DNA of 64,000 bases. Source: Geminicoccus harenae. Its GTDB lineage: Bacteria > Pseudomonadota > Alphaproteobacteria > Geminicoccales > Geminicoccaceae. Position 1 is the stretch's first letter. The number at the start of each line of letters is the position of its first letter. The translations under genes and the position numbers were made by a program. The notes under the pieces were generated by a model that was given only the letters and a program-made list of their open reading frames with translations, did no database searches and was not told where the DNA came from. Shown here one piece after another: positions 55,282 to 64,000 of the stretch. The stretch spans positions 62,001 through 126,000 of the forward strand of contig NZ_JABGCL010000007.1 of the NCBI RefSeq assembly GCF_019800005.1, given 5' to 3'.

Positions 55282-55662
55282 TCAGTCGCCGACGGCGATG
55301 AGCGCCGCTGCCACCTTGCGGTCTTCCACCAGCAGGACGTTGAAGGTCCGGCAGGCGGCGGCCGTCGTCATGCACTCCACGACGATCCCCCGCTGACGCA
55401 GGCGCTGGCGCAGGCGCGGGTCGATCATCCGGAAGGTGGCGCCCGTGCCCAGCACCAGCACGTCGGGCAGGGCCGCCGCTTCCAGCAGCGGCGCCAGGGC
55501 GGCCTCGGTCACCTCGTCGAAGCTGCCCACCGGCCAAGCCTGGGTGACGGTCGGCCAGACCAGCACAGAGCCGGCATGCCGCTCGCCGCCGATCGTGAAG
55601 CCGTCCGCCTGGTAGGACTGGATGACCTGCCGGCCTTCCGGGACTAGGGGCGTGACTTCCAA
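55282..55662 (-). CDS. Mth938-like domain protein (NDUFAF3-like)
   Basis: Small alpha/beta protein of 126 residues. It shows QVIQSYQADGFTIGGERHAG, the LVLGTGATFRMIDP core and VVECMTTAAACRTFNVLLVE, the classic family pattern. The human member NDUFAF3 assembles respiratory complex I; the bacterial role is not established. The TTG start at 55,660-55,662 is preceded by GAGGGAGAGG. It follows secF by 13 bases, a conserved alphaproteobacterial neighbourhood. Confidence 0.88.
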   Translation of the reverse strand: MEVTPLVPEGRQVIQSYQADGFTIGGERHAGSVLVWPTVTQAWPVGSFDEVTEAALAPLLEAAALPDVLVLGTGATFRMIDPRLRQRLRQRGIVVECMTTAAACRTFNVLLVEDRKVAAALIAVGD

Positions 55663-55675
55663 GCGATCCTCTCCC

Positions 55676-56623
55676 TCAGCCCTTGGCAGTGGCCGGCGCA
55701 GCCTTGGCGGGCGTGGCGCTGCTGGCGCGCAGGTTCAGGTAGTAGAGCACCGGAGCGGCGATATAGATCGTCGAATAGATGCCGACGATCACGCCCACGA
55801 TCATGATGACGGTGAAGTCGCGGATGACCGGGCCGCCCAGCACGAACAGCGCCAGGAGCGCCAGCAGCGTGGTCACCGCGGTAGCCAGCGTGCGGGCCAT
55901 GGTCTCGTTGATCGAGCGGTCCAGCAGTTGCTCGATCGGCATGGCCTTGTAGCGCCGCAGGTTCTCCCGGACCCGGTCGTAGATCACCACCGTGTCGTTC
56001 AGGGAGTAGCCCACGATCATCAGCAGTGCCGCGATCGAGGTCAGGTTGAACTCCATGCCGGTAAAGGCATAGACCGCGAGCCCTGCCGAGACGTCGTGGA
56101 CCAGTGCTGCCAAGGCACCCACGCCATACTGCCACTCGAAGCGGAACCAGAGATAGACCAGCACGCCCGCCACCGAGATCAGCACGGCCCAGACACCGTT
56201 CATCAGCAGCTCGCCGCTGACCTTGGGCCCCACGAATTCCTGGCGCTTGTAGACGATGCCCTCGCCGAACTCGGCGTTCAGCGCCTCCTTGACCTGCTCG
56301 ATCCGGGCGCGCTGCTCGTCCTGATCCTCGCTGGCCTCCAGGCGGATCAGCACCTCACGGTCGCTGCCGGCGGTCTGCAGTTCGCTGGCGCCCAGGCTCA
56401 GCCCGTCCACGGTGGAACGCATGGCGGCCAGATCGGCACGCTCCGGCATCTCCACCTCGAGGACGGTCCCGCCCTTGAAGTCGATGCCGAAGTTCATGCC
56501 GTTGACCGCGATCAAGATCACAGTCACCACCAGCACCACCGCCGACCAGATGAAGAACGGCCAGCGATAGCGGAAGAACGGGACGTTGAGGTCGTCCGGG
56601 ACCAGGCGCAGGCGGTGGGCCAT
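55676..56623 (-). CDS. secF: Protein translocase subunit SecF
   Basis: Inner-membrane partner of SecD that uses the proton gradient to complete protein export. The 315 residues have six membrane helices, FGIDFKGGTVLEVEM (about 43-57) and GYSLNDTVVIYDRVRENLR (about 205-223). The ATG at 56,621-56,623 follows secD by 43 bases. Confidence 0.95.
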   Translation of the reverse strand: MAHRLRLVPDDLNVPFFRYRWPFFIWSAVVLVVTVILIAVNGMNFGIDFKGGTVLEVEMPERADLAAMRSTVDGLSLGASELQTAGSDREVLIRLEASEDQDEQRARIEQVKEALNAEFGEGIVYKRQEFVGPKVSGELLMNGVWAVLISVAGVLVYLWFRFEWQYGVGALAALVHDVSAGLAVYAFTGMEFNLTSIAALLMIVGYSLNDTVVIYDRVRENLRRYKAMPIEQLLDRSINETMARTLATAVTTLLALLALFVLGGPVIRDFTVIMIVGVIVGIYSTIYIAAPVLYYLNLRASSATPAKAAPATAKG

Positions 56624-56666
56624 CAGAAGCCGTCCTCGGTGGAGCGCTGGGCGATCATGGCACCCA

Positions 56667-58301
56667 TCATATCGGAAGCACCTTCGGCCGGCGCCAGATG
56701 TACCAGTAGGCCACCACCATCCGAGTGAAGGTGACCGCCGTGAACATGGTGGTGATGATGCCGATGCAGTGGGTGACGGCAAAGCCCTTCACCGGCCCGG
56801 TGCCGAAGATGAACAGCGCGATGCCGGCGATGAACGAGGTGACGTTGCTGTCCACGATGGTCCGCATCGCCTCGGTGAAGCCGACGTCCAGCGCCGAGAT
56901 CGGCGAGCGGCCGTTCTTCACCTCCTCGTGGATGCGCTCGTAGATCAGCACGTTGCTGTCCACGGCCTGGCCGATCACCAGCACGATGCCGGCAATGCCC
57001 GGCAGGGTCAGGGTGGCGCCGAGGAAGCTCATGGTGGCGAACACCAGGACCAGGTTCACCACCAGCGCCAGGTTGGCGATCAGGCCGAACACCGGGCCGT
57101 AATAGACCATCATGAAGGCGAACACGGCAATGCCGGCCACGATGGTGGCGAGGATGCCCGAGCGGATCGAATCCGCCCCCAGCTCCGGCCCGACCGAACG
57201 CTCCTCGATCACCTCGAGCGGGGCCGGCAGGGCACCCGCCCGCAGCAGGACCGCCAGCTCGGTGGCCGACTGGAAGGAGAAGCTGCCGCTGATGATGCCG
57301 GAACCGCCCAGGATCGGCTCGTTCACCCGGGGTGCCGAGATCACCTTGTTGTCCAGCACGATGGCGAGGAGCTGGCCGACATTCTGCTGGGTCGCCTGGC
57401 CGAACTTGCGGCCGCCCGCACTATCGAAGCGGAAGCTCACCACCGGCTCGTTGGTCTGCAGGGTCGGCTGGGCGTCGACCAGGCTCTCGCCGCCGACCAC
57501 CACCTGGCGCTTGACCACGTACTGCATGGGCTGGCCGTCGACGCCCGGCTCGTTGCTGTCGAGCAGCATTGAGCCCGGCGGCAGCCGGCCGGCGCGCGCC
57601 TCGCTGACCGGCGTGTCCAGGTCGACGAAGTGGAAGGTGAGCTTGGCGGTCTGGCCCAGCAGGCGCTTGATCGATTCCGGGCTGCTCTCGCCCGGGACCT
57701 GGACGACGATGCGGTTCTCGCCCTGGCGCTGCACCGAGGCCTCGCGGGTGCCTAGCTCGTCGATCCGGCGGCGCACGATCTCCAGCGACTGGGTGACCGC
57801 CGCGGAGATCCGCGATGAGAGCCCCGCCTCGCTCAGCGCCAGCGTGATCCGGCCCTCGGCGGGCTCCCTTATGTCGAGCTCCATACCGCCGAGCGTGCCC
57901 GGCGCGAACATCGACATGCCCGACCCGCTGGTGGTCGCGACGTTCAACGGTGTCAGGGCCGCCATCGCGGCATCGCGCTGGCTGGGGTCGGTCAGCGTCA
58001 GGGTGACGGCGTTGCCGGTGGTGCCGAGGCCCTGGTAGCCGATCCCGGCACCGCGTAGTGCCACCCGGACCTCGTTGGTCAGCTCCTCCAGGCGCTCGCG
58101 GACGACCGCCTGGGAATCGACCTCCAGGAGGAGGTAGGCACCACCCTGCAGGTCCAGGCCGAGATTGATCTGGTTCTTGGGCATGAAGCCCGGCCAGCCG
58201 TCGACGGTGTCACGGCTGAACAGGTTCGGGAAGGAAAAGATCAAGCCCGCCAGGCAGACCAGCAGGACCAGCGTGACCTTCCAGGGCGACTGGTTGAGCA
58301 C
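56667..58301 (-). CDS. secD: Protein translocase subunit SecD
   Basis: Membrane protein of 544 residues with a large periplasmic domain and six helices. It shows GLDLQGGAYLLLEVD (about 48-62) and, in helix 4, IVLVIGQAVDSNVLIYERIH. The start is GTG at 58,299-58,301. It lies 12 bases after yajC; the three act with SecYEG. Confidence 0.96.
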   Translation of the reverse strand: MLNQSPWKVTLVLLVCLAGLIFSFPNLFSRDTVDGWPGFMPKNQINLGLDLQGGAYLLLEVDSQAVVRERLEELTNEVRVALRGAGIGYQGLGTTGNAVTLTLTDPSQRDAAMAALTPLNVATTSGSGMSMFAPGTLGGMELDIREPAEGRITLALSEAGLSSRISAAVTQSLEIVRRRIDELGTREASVQRQGENRIVVQVPGESSPESIKRLLGQTAKLTFHFVDLDTPVSEARAGRLPPGSMLLDSNEPGVDGQPMQYVVKRQVVVGGESLVDAQPTLQTNEPVVSFRFDSAGGRKFGQATQQNVGQLLAIVLDNKVISAPRVNEPILGGSGIISGSFSFQSATELAVLLRAGALPAPLEVIEERSVGPELGADSIRSGILATIVAGIAVFAFMMVYYGPVFGLIANLALVVNLVLVFATMSFLGATLTLPGIAGIVLVIGQAVDSNVLIYERIHEEVKNGRSPISALDVGFTEAMRTIVDSNVTSFIAGIALFIFGTGPVKGFAVTHCIGIITTMFTAVTFTRMVVAYWYIWRRPKVLPI

Positions 58302-58313
58302 CGAAGGTTCGTC

Positions 58314-58715
58314 TCACTTCTTGCCGAGCAGCCTGCCGAACATGCCGCCGCTGGCTGCGGGCGCACCCTTGTCCTGGTTGGCCGGCGGCGGGGGCGTGTC
58401 GACATACTTGTCGGAGATGGTCGAGCGGACCACGTCGATCCGCACGTTGGGCGCAATCTCGACCGTCACCATGGGCTTGCCCTCCTCGGTGCGGACGATC
58501 GTGCCGACGATGCCGCCGCCGGTGATCACCTTGTCGCCGCGCTTGAGCGACGCGATGACCTCACGGTGTTCGCGCATCTTCTTCTGCTGCGGCCTGATCA
58601 GCAGGAAGTAGAAGACCACGAAGATCAGAACCAGCGGCAGCAGCGACACAATGTCGAATGCGCCACCGGCAGCCGGGGCCCCGGCGGCCTGCGCCAGAGC
58701 ATCTTTCACGAACAT
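58314..58715 (-). CDS. yajC: Preprotein translocase subunit YajC
   Basis: Small accessory protein of SecDF, 133 residues. A single membrane helix is followed by FYFLLIRPQQKKMREHREV, the family signature. The ATG at 58,713-58,715 is chosen because GAGG lies five bases upstream; a farther ATG would add nine residues. The C-terminal 30 residues are Pro/Ala-rich and not conserved. Confidence 0.95.
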   Translation of the reverse strand: MFVKDALAQAAGAPAAGGAFDIVSLLPLVLIFVVFYFLLIRPQQKKMREHREVIASLKRGDKVITGGGIVGTIVRTEEGKPMVTVEIAPNVRIDVVRSTISDKYVDTPPPPANQDKGAPAASGGMFGRLLGKK

Positions 58716-58846
58716 CCACGCCTCGAAGCTTCGGTCGGACAATCGCGGCGGACCATAGGTTCAACGGTGGGCGTTGGCAACGACCGGGCCGTTGGCAATT
58801 CACGCGCAGGCCCGCTATGCCGGGCCCTGCCTTTCCCCATGCGTGA

Positions 58847-59704
58847 ATGATGATGGACGCCGATCCCAACGTGCTCGCCCGCATCGCGGCCGCCCTCGAA
58901 CGTCTGGCTCCCCCGCCGCCCGCCCTTCCCGACCTGTCGGCCGCCGACGCCTTCGTCTGGGAAGGCGGCTCGCTCCGGCCGGTGCGCAAGGTCGCCCGGG
59001 TCGAACTGGAGCTGCTCCAGGGTATCGACCGGGTCCGCGACATTCTGATCGACAACACCACCCGCTTCGCCAACGGCCTGCCCGCCAACAACGCCCTGCT
59101 CTGGGGTGCGCGCGGCATGGGCAAGAGCTCGCTGGTCAAGGCGATCCACGCCAAGATCAACCAGGACCGGCCCGGCAGCCTGCTGCTGGTCGAGATCCAT
59201 CGGGAGGAGATCGAGAGCCTGCCGAGGCTGCTGGCGGTGCTGCGCGACAGCGGCCGCCGTGCGCTGATCTTCTGCGACGACCTGTCCTTCGACCAGGGCG
59301 AGACCAGCTACAAGTCGCTCAAAGCCGTGCTGGAAGGCGGGCTGGAGGGCCGGCCGGACAACGTCCTGTTCTACGCGACCTCCAATCGCCGGCACCTGAT
59401 GTCCCGGCAGATGATCGAGAACGAGCGGCAGAACGCCCTGATCCCGAGCGAGGCGGTGGAGGAGAAGGTCTCCCTGTCCGACCGGTTCGGCCTGTGGCTG
59501 GGCTTCCACCCCTGCTCCCAGGACGTCTACCTCGCCATGGTCGAGGGCTATGTCCGCCGCCTCGGCATCCGGATCGAGCCGGACGAGCTGCGCCGCCAGG
59601 CGATCGAGTGGGCCACCACCCGCGGCGCCCGGTCCGGTCGCGTCGCCATGCAGTTCGTCCAGGACCTGGCCGGCCGCGAGGGCGTCTCGCTCGAAGGCGT
59701 CTGA
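58847..59704 (+). CDS. DUF815 family ATP-binding protein
   Basis: AAA-type ATPase of 285 residues. Walker A is WGARGMGKSS (about 86-95), Walker B LIFCDDLSFD (about 139-148), with the arginine-containing TSNRRHLMSRQM further on. The DUF815 family is conserved in alphaproteobacteria next to yajC, with unknown function. The start is the first of three ATGs in a row (58,847). It diverges from yajC. Confidence 0.87.
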   Translation: MMMDADPNVLARIAAALERLAPPPPALPDLSAADAFVWEGGSLRPVRKVARVELELLQGIDRVRDILIDNTTRFANGLPANNALLWGARGMGKSSLVKAIHAKINQDRPGSLLLVEIHREEIESLPRLLAVLRDSGRRALIFCDDLSFDQGETSYKSLKAVLEGGLEGRPDNVLFYATSNRRHLMSRQMIENERQNALIPSEAVEEKVSLSDRFGLWLGFHPCSQDVYLAMVEGYVRRLGIRIEPDELRRQAIEWATTRGARSGRVAMQFVQDLAGREGVSLEGV

Positions 59705-60271
59705 TCAGTCCGCCATCGCCCGGACCGTGGCGGCCAGCTCGTCCGCGAGCGGCCCGGGCAAAGTCGCCTGGAAGGCCCGGGCCAGGCCGTCATAGTACCA
59801 CAGCGTCCCGTCCCGTCCGCCGGTGAAGCGGTCCCAGATCGCCTCGCCGACCTGCCAGCGATCCGCCAGGATCGCCCGGGCGTTGTGGGTCTTGTCGGCA
59901 AGCGAGACCAGCAGCGAGCGGGCCGGCTTGTGGTGCAGGCCCTCCAGATAGGCCGCCTTGCGCGTCCGCCAGGGCGGCTTCGGCTCCACCCAGGAATCGG
60001 TGCAGTCGGCGACGATCGCCGCCACCCCGGCACCGAACCGGCCCTCGATCGCGCGCAGCGTCGCAGCCCCGCCCTGGTCCTCCGCCGCGTCGTGCAGCAG
60101 TGCCGCGATCGCCTGGTCCTCGTCGCCGCCATGCTCGATCACCATCGCCGCCACCGCCAGGAGATGGGCCACGTAGGGGATCCGTGTCCCCTTGCGGAGC
60201 TGCGCCCGGTGCAGCCTGCTGGCGTAGCCCAGCGCATCGTCGAAGCGGTCGGTGGGAATCATCATGATCAT
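59705..60271 (-). CDS. HD domain phosphohydrolase (SpoT/MESH1-like)
   Basis: Protein of about 188 residues with the metal-binding HD pattern: YVAHLLAVAAMVIEHGGDE, then ALLHDAAEDQGG and SLADKTHNARAIL. The arrangement is that of the ppGpp hydrolase domain of SpoT and of stand-alone small alarmone hydrolases. Whether it acts on ppGpp or another nucleotide is not known. Several ATGs occur at the start (60,262-60,298); 60,271 is an intermediate choice. Confidence 0.8.
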   Translation of the reverse strand: MIMMIPTDRFDDALGYASRLHRAQLRKGTRIPYVAHLLAVAAMVIEHGGDEDQAIAALLHDAAEDQGGAATLRAIEGRFGAGVAAIVADCTDSWVEPKPPWRTRKAAYLEGLHHKPARSLLVSLADKTHNARAILADRWQVGEAIWDRFTGGRDGTLWYYDGLARAFQATLPGPLADELAATVRAMAD

Positions 60272-60398
60272 GCGCCCGTGCTGCCTTGGGGCAGGCATGA
60301 TCGTCCGTGGACCCGGACCGAAGCGAGCCGGTCGGGCAGGACAGCGCCATAGCCGGGGATGCCGCGGCGCTTCGGGACCTCTGCACGTGGCCGATCCG

Positions 60399-60836
60399 CT
60401 AGCCCGGGTCGAGCAGCCGCGGGCCCGGCCCCTCGGCGCCCAGCTCGTCCCTGGGGTTGCGCAGCGGGCAGGCCTGCATCGACAGGCAGCCGCAGCCGAT
60501 GCAGCCGTCGAGCTGGTCGCGCAGCCGGGTCAGCCGCGTGATCCGCGCATCCAGGTCGGCACGCCAGGCCTGGGACAGTGCCTGCCAGTCGCTTGCATCC
60601 GGCGTGCGCCCCTCCGGCAAGGTGGCGAGCGCCGCCGCGATCGTCGCGAGCGGGATGCCGGCCCGCTGCGCCACCCGGATCACCGCGATCCGGCGCAGGA
60701 TCTCGCGCGGGTAGCGCCGCTGGTTGCCGGCGGTCCGCCGGCTGCGGATCAGTCCCCGCGCCTCGTAGAAATGCAGGGTCGAGACCGCCACGCCGCTCCG
60801 TTCCGCGACCTCCCCCACGCTCAGCTCCCGCTGCAT
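60399..60836 (-). CDS. soxR: Redox-sensitive transcriptional activator SoxR
   Basis: MerR-family regulator of 145 residues. The HTH (about 5-30, [20 protein letters not shown]) leads to a dimer helix and the [2Fe-2S] motif [12 protein letters not shown] (CX2CXCX5C, about 112-123). Outside enteric bacteria SoxR answers to redox-cycling compounds rather than to superoxide as such. The divergent gene carries a well-formed SoxR box in a promoter with a 19-base spacer, so that operon is its target. No soxS is present. Confidence 0.95.
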   Translation of the reverse strand: MQRELSVGEVAERSGVAVSTLHFYEARGLIRSRRTAGNQRRYPREILRRIAVIRVAQRAGIPLATIAAALATLPEGRTPDASDWQALSQAWRADLDARITRLTRLRDQLDGCIGCGCLSMQACPLRNPRDELGAEGPGPRLLDPG

Positions 60837-60853
60837 CGACGCATTTCCCCCTC

Positions 60854-60884
60854 TTGACCTCAACTTTACTCGAGGTTCTAGGAA
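60854..60884 (+). promoter_or_regulatory. SoxR box and SoxR-type promoter
   Basis: TTGACC (60,854-60,859) and TAGGAA (60,879-60,884) are 19 bases apart, the long spacer typical for MerR-type activation. Between them lies the 18-bp near-palindrome CCTCAACTTTACTCGAGG (60,858-60,875), close to the soxS operator CCTCAAGTTAACTTGAGG. It should switch on the reductase and exporter genes. Confidence 0.85.
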
Positions 60885-60923
60885 GACGGCTCCCCGAAGC
60901 GCAACAGCATGGGAGCTTCCGAC

Positions 60924-61495
60924 ATGGACCCTCTCCGCACCGCCCTGATCCTGGGCAGCACCCGGGCTGGCCGGCTCTGCGACGAGGTCGCCGCCTGGAC
61001 GGCCGGCGTCGCGGCAAGCCAGCCGGGCCTCACGATCGACCGGATCGACCCGCTGGAGCACGACCTGCCCTGCCGCCACGACGGGCACCGCCATCCCGGC
61101 CTCGTGGCATTGCGCCAGCGCCTGGCTCTGGCCGACGCCTTCCTGGTGGTGACGCCCGAGTACAACCACGGCTATCCCGCGGCCTTGAAGTTCCTGATCG
61201 ATTCGGTGCAAGAGCCCTGGCATGCCAAGCCGGTCGGCTTCGTCTCCTATGGCGGGATCAGCGGCGGGATCCGGGCGGTGGAACAGCTCCGCCAGGTGTT
61301 CGCCAAGCTGCATGCGGTGACCTTGCGCAACGCCGTCAGCTTCGCCCATGCCTGGGAGCGCTTCACGCCGCCCGGCACCCTGCAGGACCCGGAGCCGGCC
61401 GAGGCGGCGCTGCAAGCGCTCCTGTGCCAGCTCGACTGGTGGGGACGCGCCCTGCGCCGGGCCCGGCAGGAGCGACCATATCGGGAGGTGCTGGG

Positions 61496-61499
<4 letters not shown>
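60924..61499 (+). CDS. NADPH-dependent FMN reductase family protein
   Basis: Flavodoxin-fold reductase of 191 residues. [18 protein letters not shown] (about 7-24) is the phosphate-binding loop and [18 protein letters not shown] (about 77-94) the FMN-binding motif. Such enzymes reduce quinones, azo dyes or chromate with NAD(P)H. The ATG at 60,924 has GGGAG eight bases upstream; an ATG at 60,909 would add five residues. It is the first gene behind the SoxR box and overlaps the ATPase gene. Confidence 0.88.
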
Positions 61500-62427
<928 letters not shown>

Positions 62428-62431
<4 letters not shown>

Positions 62432-63189
62432 ACCGTCATGCGATCTGGGCCATCTACCGGTTCGAGATGGCGCGTACCGGCCGCACGCTCCTGCAGAGCA
62501 TCGCCGCCCCGGTGATCTCCACCTCGCTCTACTTCATCGTGTTCGGTGCGGCGATCGGCGCCCGGATGGAGCAGATCGACGGGGTCAGCTACGGTGCCTT
62601 CCTGGTGCCGGGCCTGATCATGCTGGCCGTGCTCACCGAGAGCATCTCCAACGCCTCGTTCGGCATCTACATGCCGCGCTATTCCGGCACGATCTACGAG
62701 GTCCTCTCCGCCCCCGTCTCCTTCGTCGAGATCGTGATTGGCTACGTAGGTGCTGCCGCCACCAAGTCGGTGATCCTGGGCTCGATCATGCTGCTCACCG
62801 CCCGGCTGTTCGTCGACTTCACCATCCTGCACCCGTTCTGGATGGCAGGCTTCCTGGTACTGACCTCGGTCACCTTCAGCCTGTTCGGCTTCATCATCGG
62901 CATCTGGGCGCAGGGCTTCGAGCGGCTGCAGATCGTGCCCACCATGATCGTGACGCCCTTGGCCTTCCTGGGCGGGAGCTTCTACTCGATCACCATGCTG
63001 CCGCCGTTCTGGCAGCAGGTCACCCTGTTCAACCCGGTGGTCTACCTGGTGAGCGGGTTTCGCTGGAGCTTCTACGGCAGCGCCGATGTCGCGGTCGCCA
63101 TCAGCTTCGGCATGACCTGCCTGTTCCTCCTGGCCTGCCTCCTGGTGGTCTGGGCGATCTTCCGCACCGGCTACCGCCTGTGGCCCTGA
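62428..63189 (+). CDS. ABC-2 type exporter permease
   Basis: Permease of 253 residues with six membrane segments, of the ABC-2 (DrrB/NodJ/YadH) type: [16 protein letters not shown] region [20 protein letters not shown], then [20 protein letters not shown], the classic ABC-2 motif. It forms the channel with the preceding ATPase. A 9-bp hairpin with the stop codon of the next gene in its loop follows. Confidence 0.92.
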
Positions 63190-63204
63190 CCGGGCCGGCA
63201 AGGA

Positions 63205-63225
63205 GCGAGCCGCTCAGCGGCTCGC
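63205..63225. terminator. Hairpin at the exporter / NlpD-like junction
   Basis: GCGAGCCGC and GCGGCTCGC pair perfectly over nine positions; the loop is TCA, the stop codon of the minus-strand gene. There is no T-run. Confidence 0.4.
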
Positions 63226-64000
63226 GACCTCCACCTCTTCGCCCTTGACCAGGTGGCGGCTCGGGTCGAGCGCACGCTTGCCCGAGCGCAGCTCGAAATG
63301 GAGCTGCGGCGTGTCGACATAGCCGGTCTGGCCGACCCGGCCGATGACCTGGCCGCGCGCCACCTGGTCGCCGACCGCGGTCAGGATGCTGTCCAGATGG
63401 GCATAGCCGGTGGTGTAGCCATCCGCGTGCCGGATCAGGATCATCCGCCCCCAGCCGGCGATCTCGTCGCTGGCATAGGACACTACGCCGTTCTCCGCGG
63501 CCAGCACCGGGCTGCCCAGCGGGGCCGCCAGGTTGATGCCGTCGTTCTGGCTGCCGTCCGCCTTCTTGCCGAACTGGCTGATCACCGTGCCGCTGGCCGG
63601 CCATAGGAAGCCGTCGCCGCTGAGGGCCCGCGGCTTCATCGCCGCGGCCCGCGCCATGGCACCGGGTGCGGTGACCGGCAGGGCCGCCACCTGCTCGGGC
63701 TCGGCCGCGGCGGCCGGCACGGGAACCGGTGCTGGGGGCGTGGCAGCGGGCGGGACCAGGGTCGCCACCTGGATCTCGCTGGGTGCCTCCTTGGGCGCCA
63801 TCGGCGAGGTCGGGGTCGGCGACTGCCGGATCGCCGGGCGCTTCGCCCTGGCCGGCTCCGCCACGGGCGCCGGGCGGGCACCGCGCTGCGGGATGGTGAG
63901 GTTGCTGCCGAGCTGGATGACATAGGGCTTGCGCAGGCCGTTGGCCGAAGCCAGCTCCTGCAGCGTCACCCCGTAGCGCTCGGCGACCTTCGAGGCGGTG
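63214..64000 (-). CDS. LysM + LytM (M23) protein, NlpD-like activator (partial)
   Basis: The gene runs off the window, so the N-terminus is missing. A LysM domain (TASKVAERYGVTLQELASAN to LTIPQRG) is followed by a Pro/Ala linker of about 90 residues and a C-terminal LytM domain. In LytM the metal motif HxxxD reads NDGINLA and the HxH motif reads PQLHFELR, so the first His of each is replaced. Like NlpD/EnvC it is probably a non-enzymatic activator of cell-wall amidases at division. It is typically near yajC/DUF815. Confidence 0.9.
   Translation of the reverse strand, partial: TASKVAERYGVTLQELASANGLRKPYVIQLGSNLTIPQRGARPAPVAEPARAKRPAIRQSPTPTSPMAPKEAPSEIQVATLVPPAATPPAPVPVPAAAAEPEQVAALPVTAPGAMARAAAMKPRALSGDGFLWPASGTVISQFGKKADGSQNDGINLAAPLGSPVLAAENGVVSYASDEIAGWGRMILIRHADGYTTGYAHLDSILTAVGDQVARGQVIGRVGQTGYVDTPQLHFELRSGKRALDPSRHLVKGEEVEVASR

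Noticed and set aside
58574..58860. Small plus-strand gene between yajC and the DUF815 gene
   Set aside because: It overlaps the yajC signature region and gives a low-complexity product.

Overview
The window is a 64-kb, very GC-rich, gene-dense chromosomal segment of a Gram-negative alphaproteobacterium. The evidence is gene order: lptF-lptG-lptD-surA-rsmA-gmk; fabD-fabG-acpP-fabF-mltG next to rpsF-rpsR-rplI; murA-DUF2948-hisD-UPF0262-phosphatase-infA-maf-rng-yacG; and yajC-secD-secF-Mth938. These blocks are typical of the class, and the style suggests the Rhodospirillales/Geminicoccales part of it, but the exact genus cannot be read from this window. Almost all of it is housekeeping. I saw no phage, CRISPR array, intact insertion sequence or rRNA operon. 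One tRNA gene (tRNA-Thr, GGT anticodon) is present.

Layout. 1-9,362: ndk, holC, pepA (minus) and the LPS-export/outer-membrane block lptF, lptG, lptD, surA, rsmA (plus; pdxA is missing from its usual place). 9,359-15,285: gmk, an SDR gene where yicC is usually found, and the fatty-acid-synthesis cluster mltG-fabF-acpP-fabG-fabD (minus). 15,360-20,653: rpsF-rpsR-rplI, phaR, a second M17 aminopeptidase, a thioesterase and two unrecognised proteins. 20,669-29,303: a long minus-strand block (orphan histidine kinase, yacG, rng, maf, infA, phosphatase, UPF0262, hisD, DUF2948, murA, dcd). 29,391-32,238: the only accessory-looking stretch, with tRNA-Thr, about 1.1 kb without a convincing gene, a universal stress protein behind an FNR-type box, a NIPSNAP protein, and remnants of a deleted ABC transporter. 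32,252-43,680: a Sel1-repeat lipoprotein, oligopeptidase B, a complete peptide ABC transporter (dppABCDF), and a DUF2231/sorbosone-dehydrogenase pair behind a possible general-stress promoter. 43,901-54,065: glycine-rich RRM protein, acylphosphatase, methyltransferase, LysR-cupin pair, trmFO, minCDE, argE, creA, a squalene-synthase-like protein and sodB. 54,087-64,000: class-V aminotransferase, Mth938-secF-secD-yajC, a DUF815 ATPase, an HD protein, a soxR divergon controlling a reductase and an ABC exporter, and an NlpD-like LytM protein cut by the window edge.

How genes work together. Envelope assembly dominates: LPS export (LptFGD, SurA), peptidoglycan (MurA, MltG, NlpD-like), division-site placement (MinCDE) and protein export (SecDF-YajC). 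Peptide use is a second theme: a Dpp importer, oligopeptidase B and two M17 aminopeptidases. The most coherent specialised unit is the SoxR-controlled reductase plus two-gene ABC exporter, which reads as a defence against redox-cycling compounds and sits inside an otherwise conserved block. No clearly new multi-gene system was found. The best leads for something undescribed are the atypical region after tRNA-Thr, the strong terminator immediately before phaR, and the two unassigned proteins at 19.5-20.7 kb.
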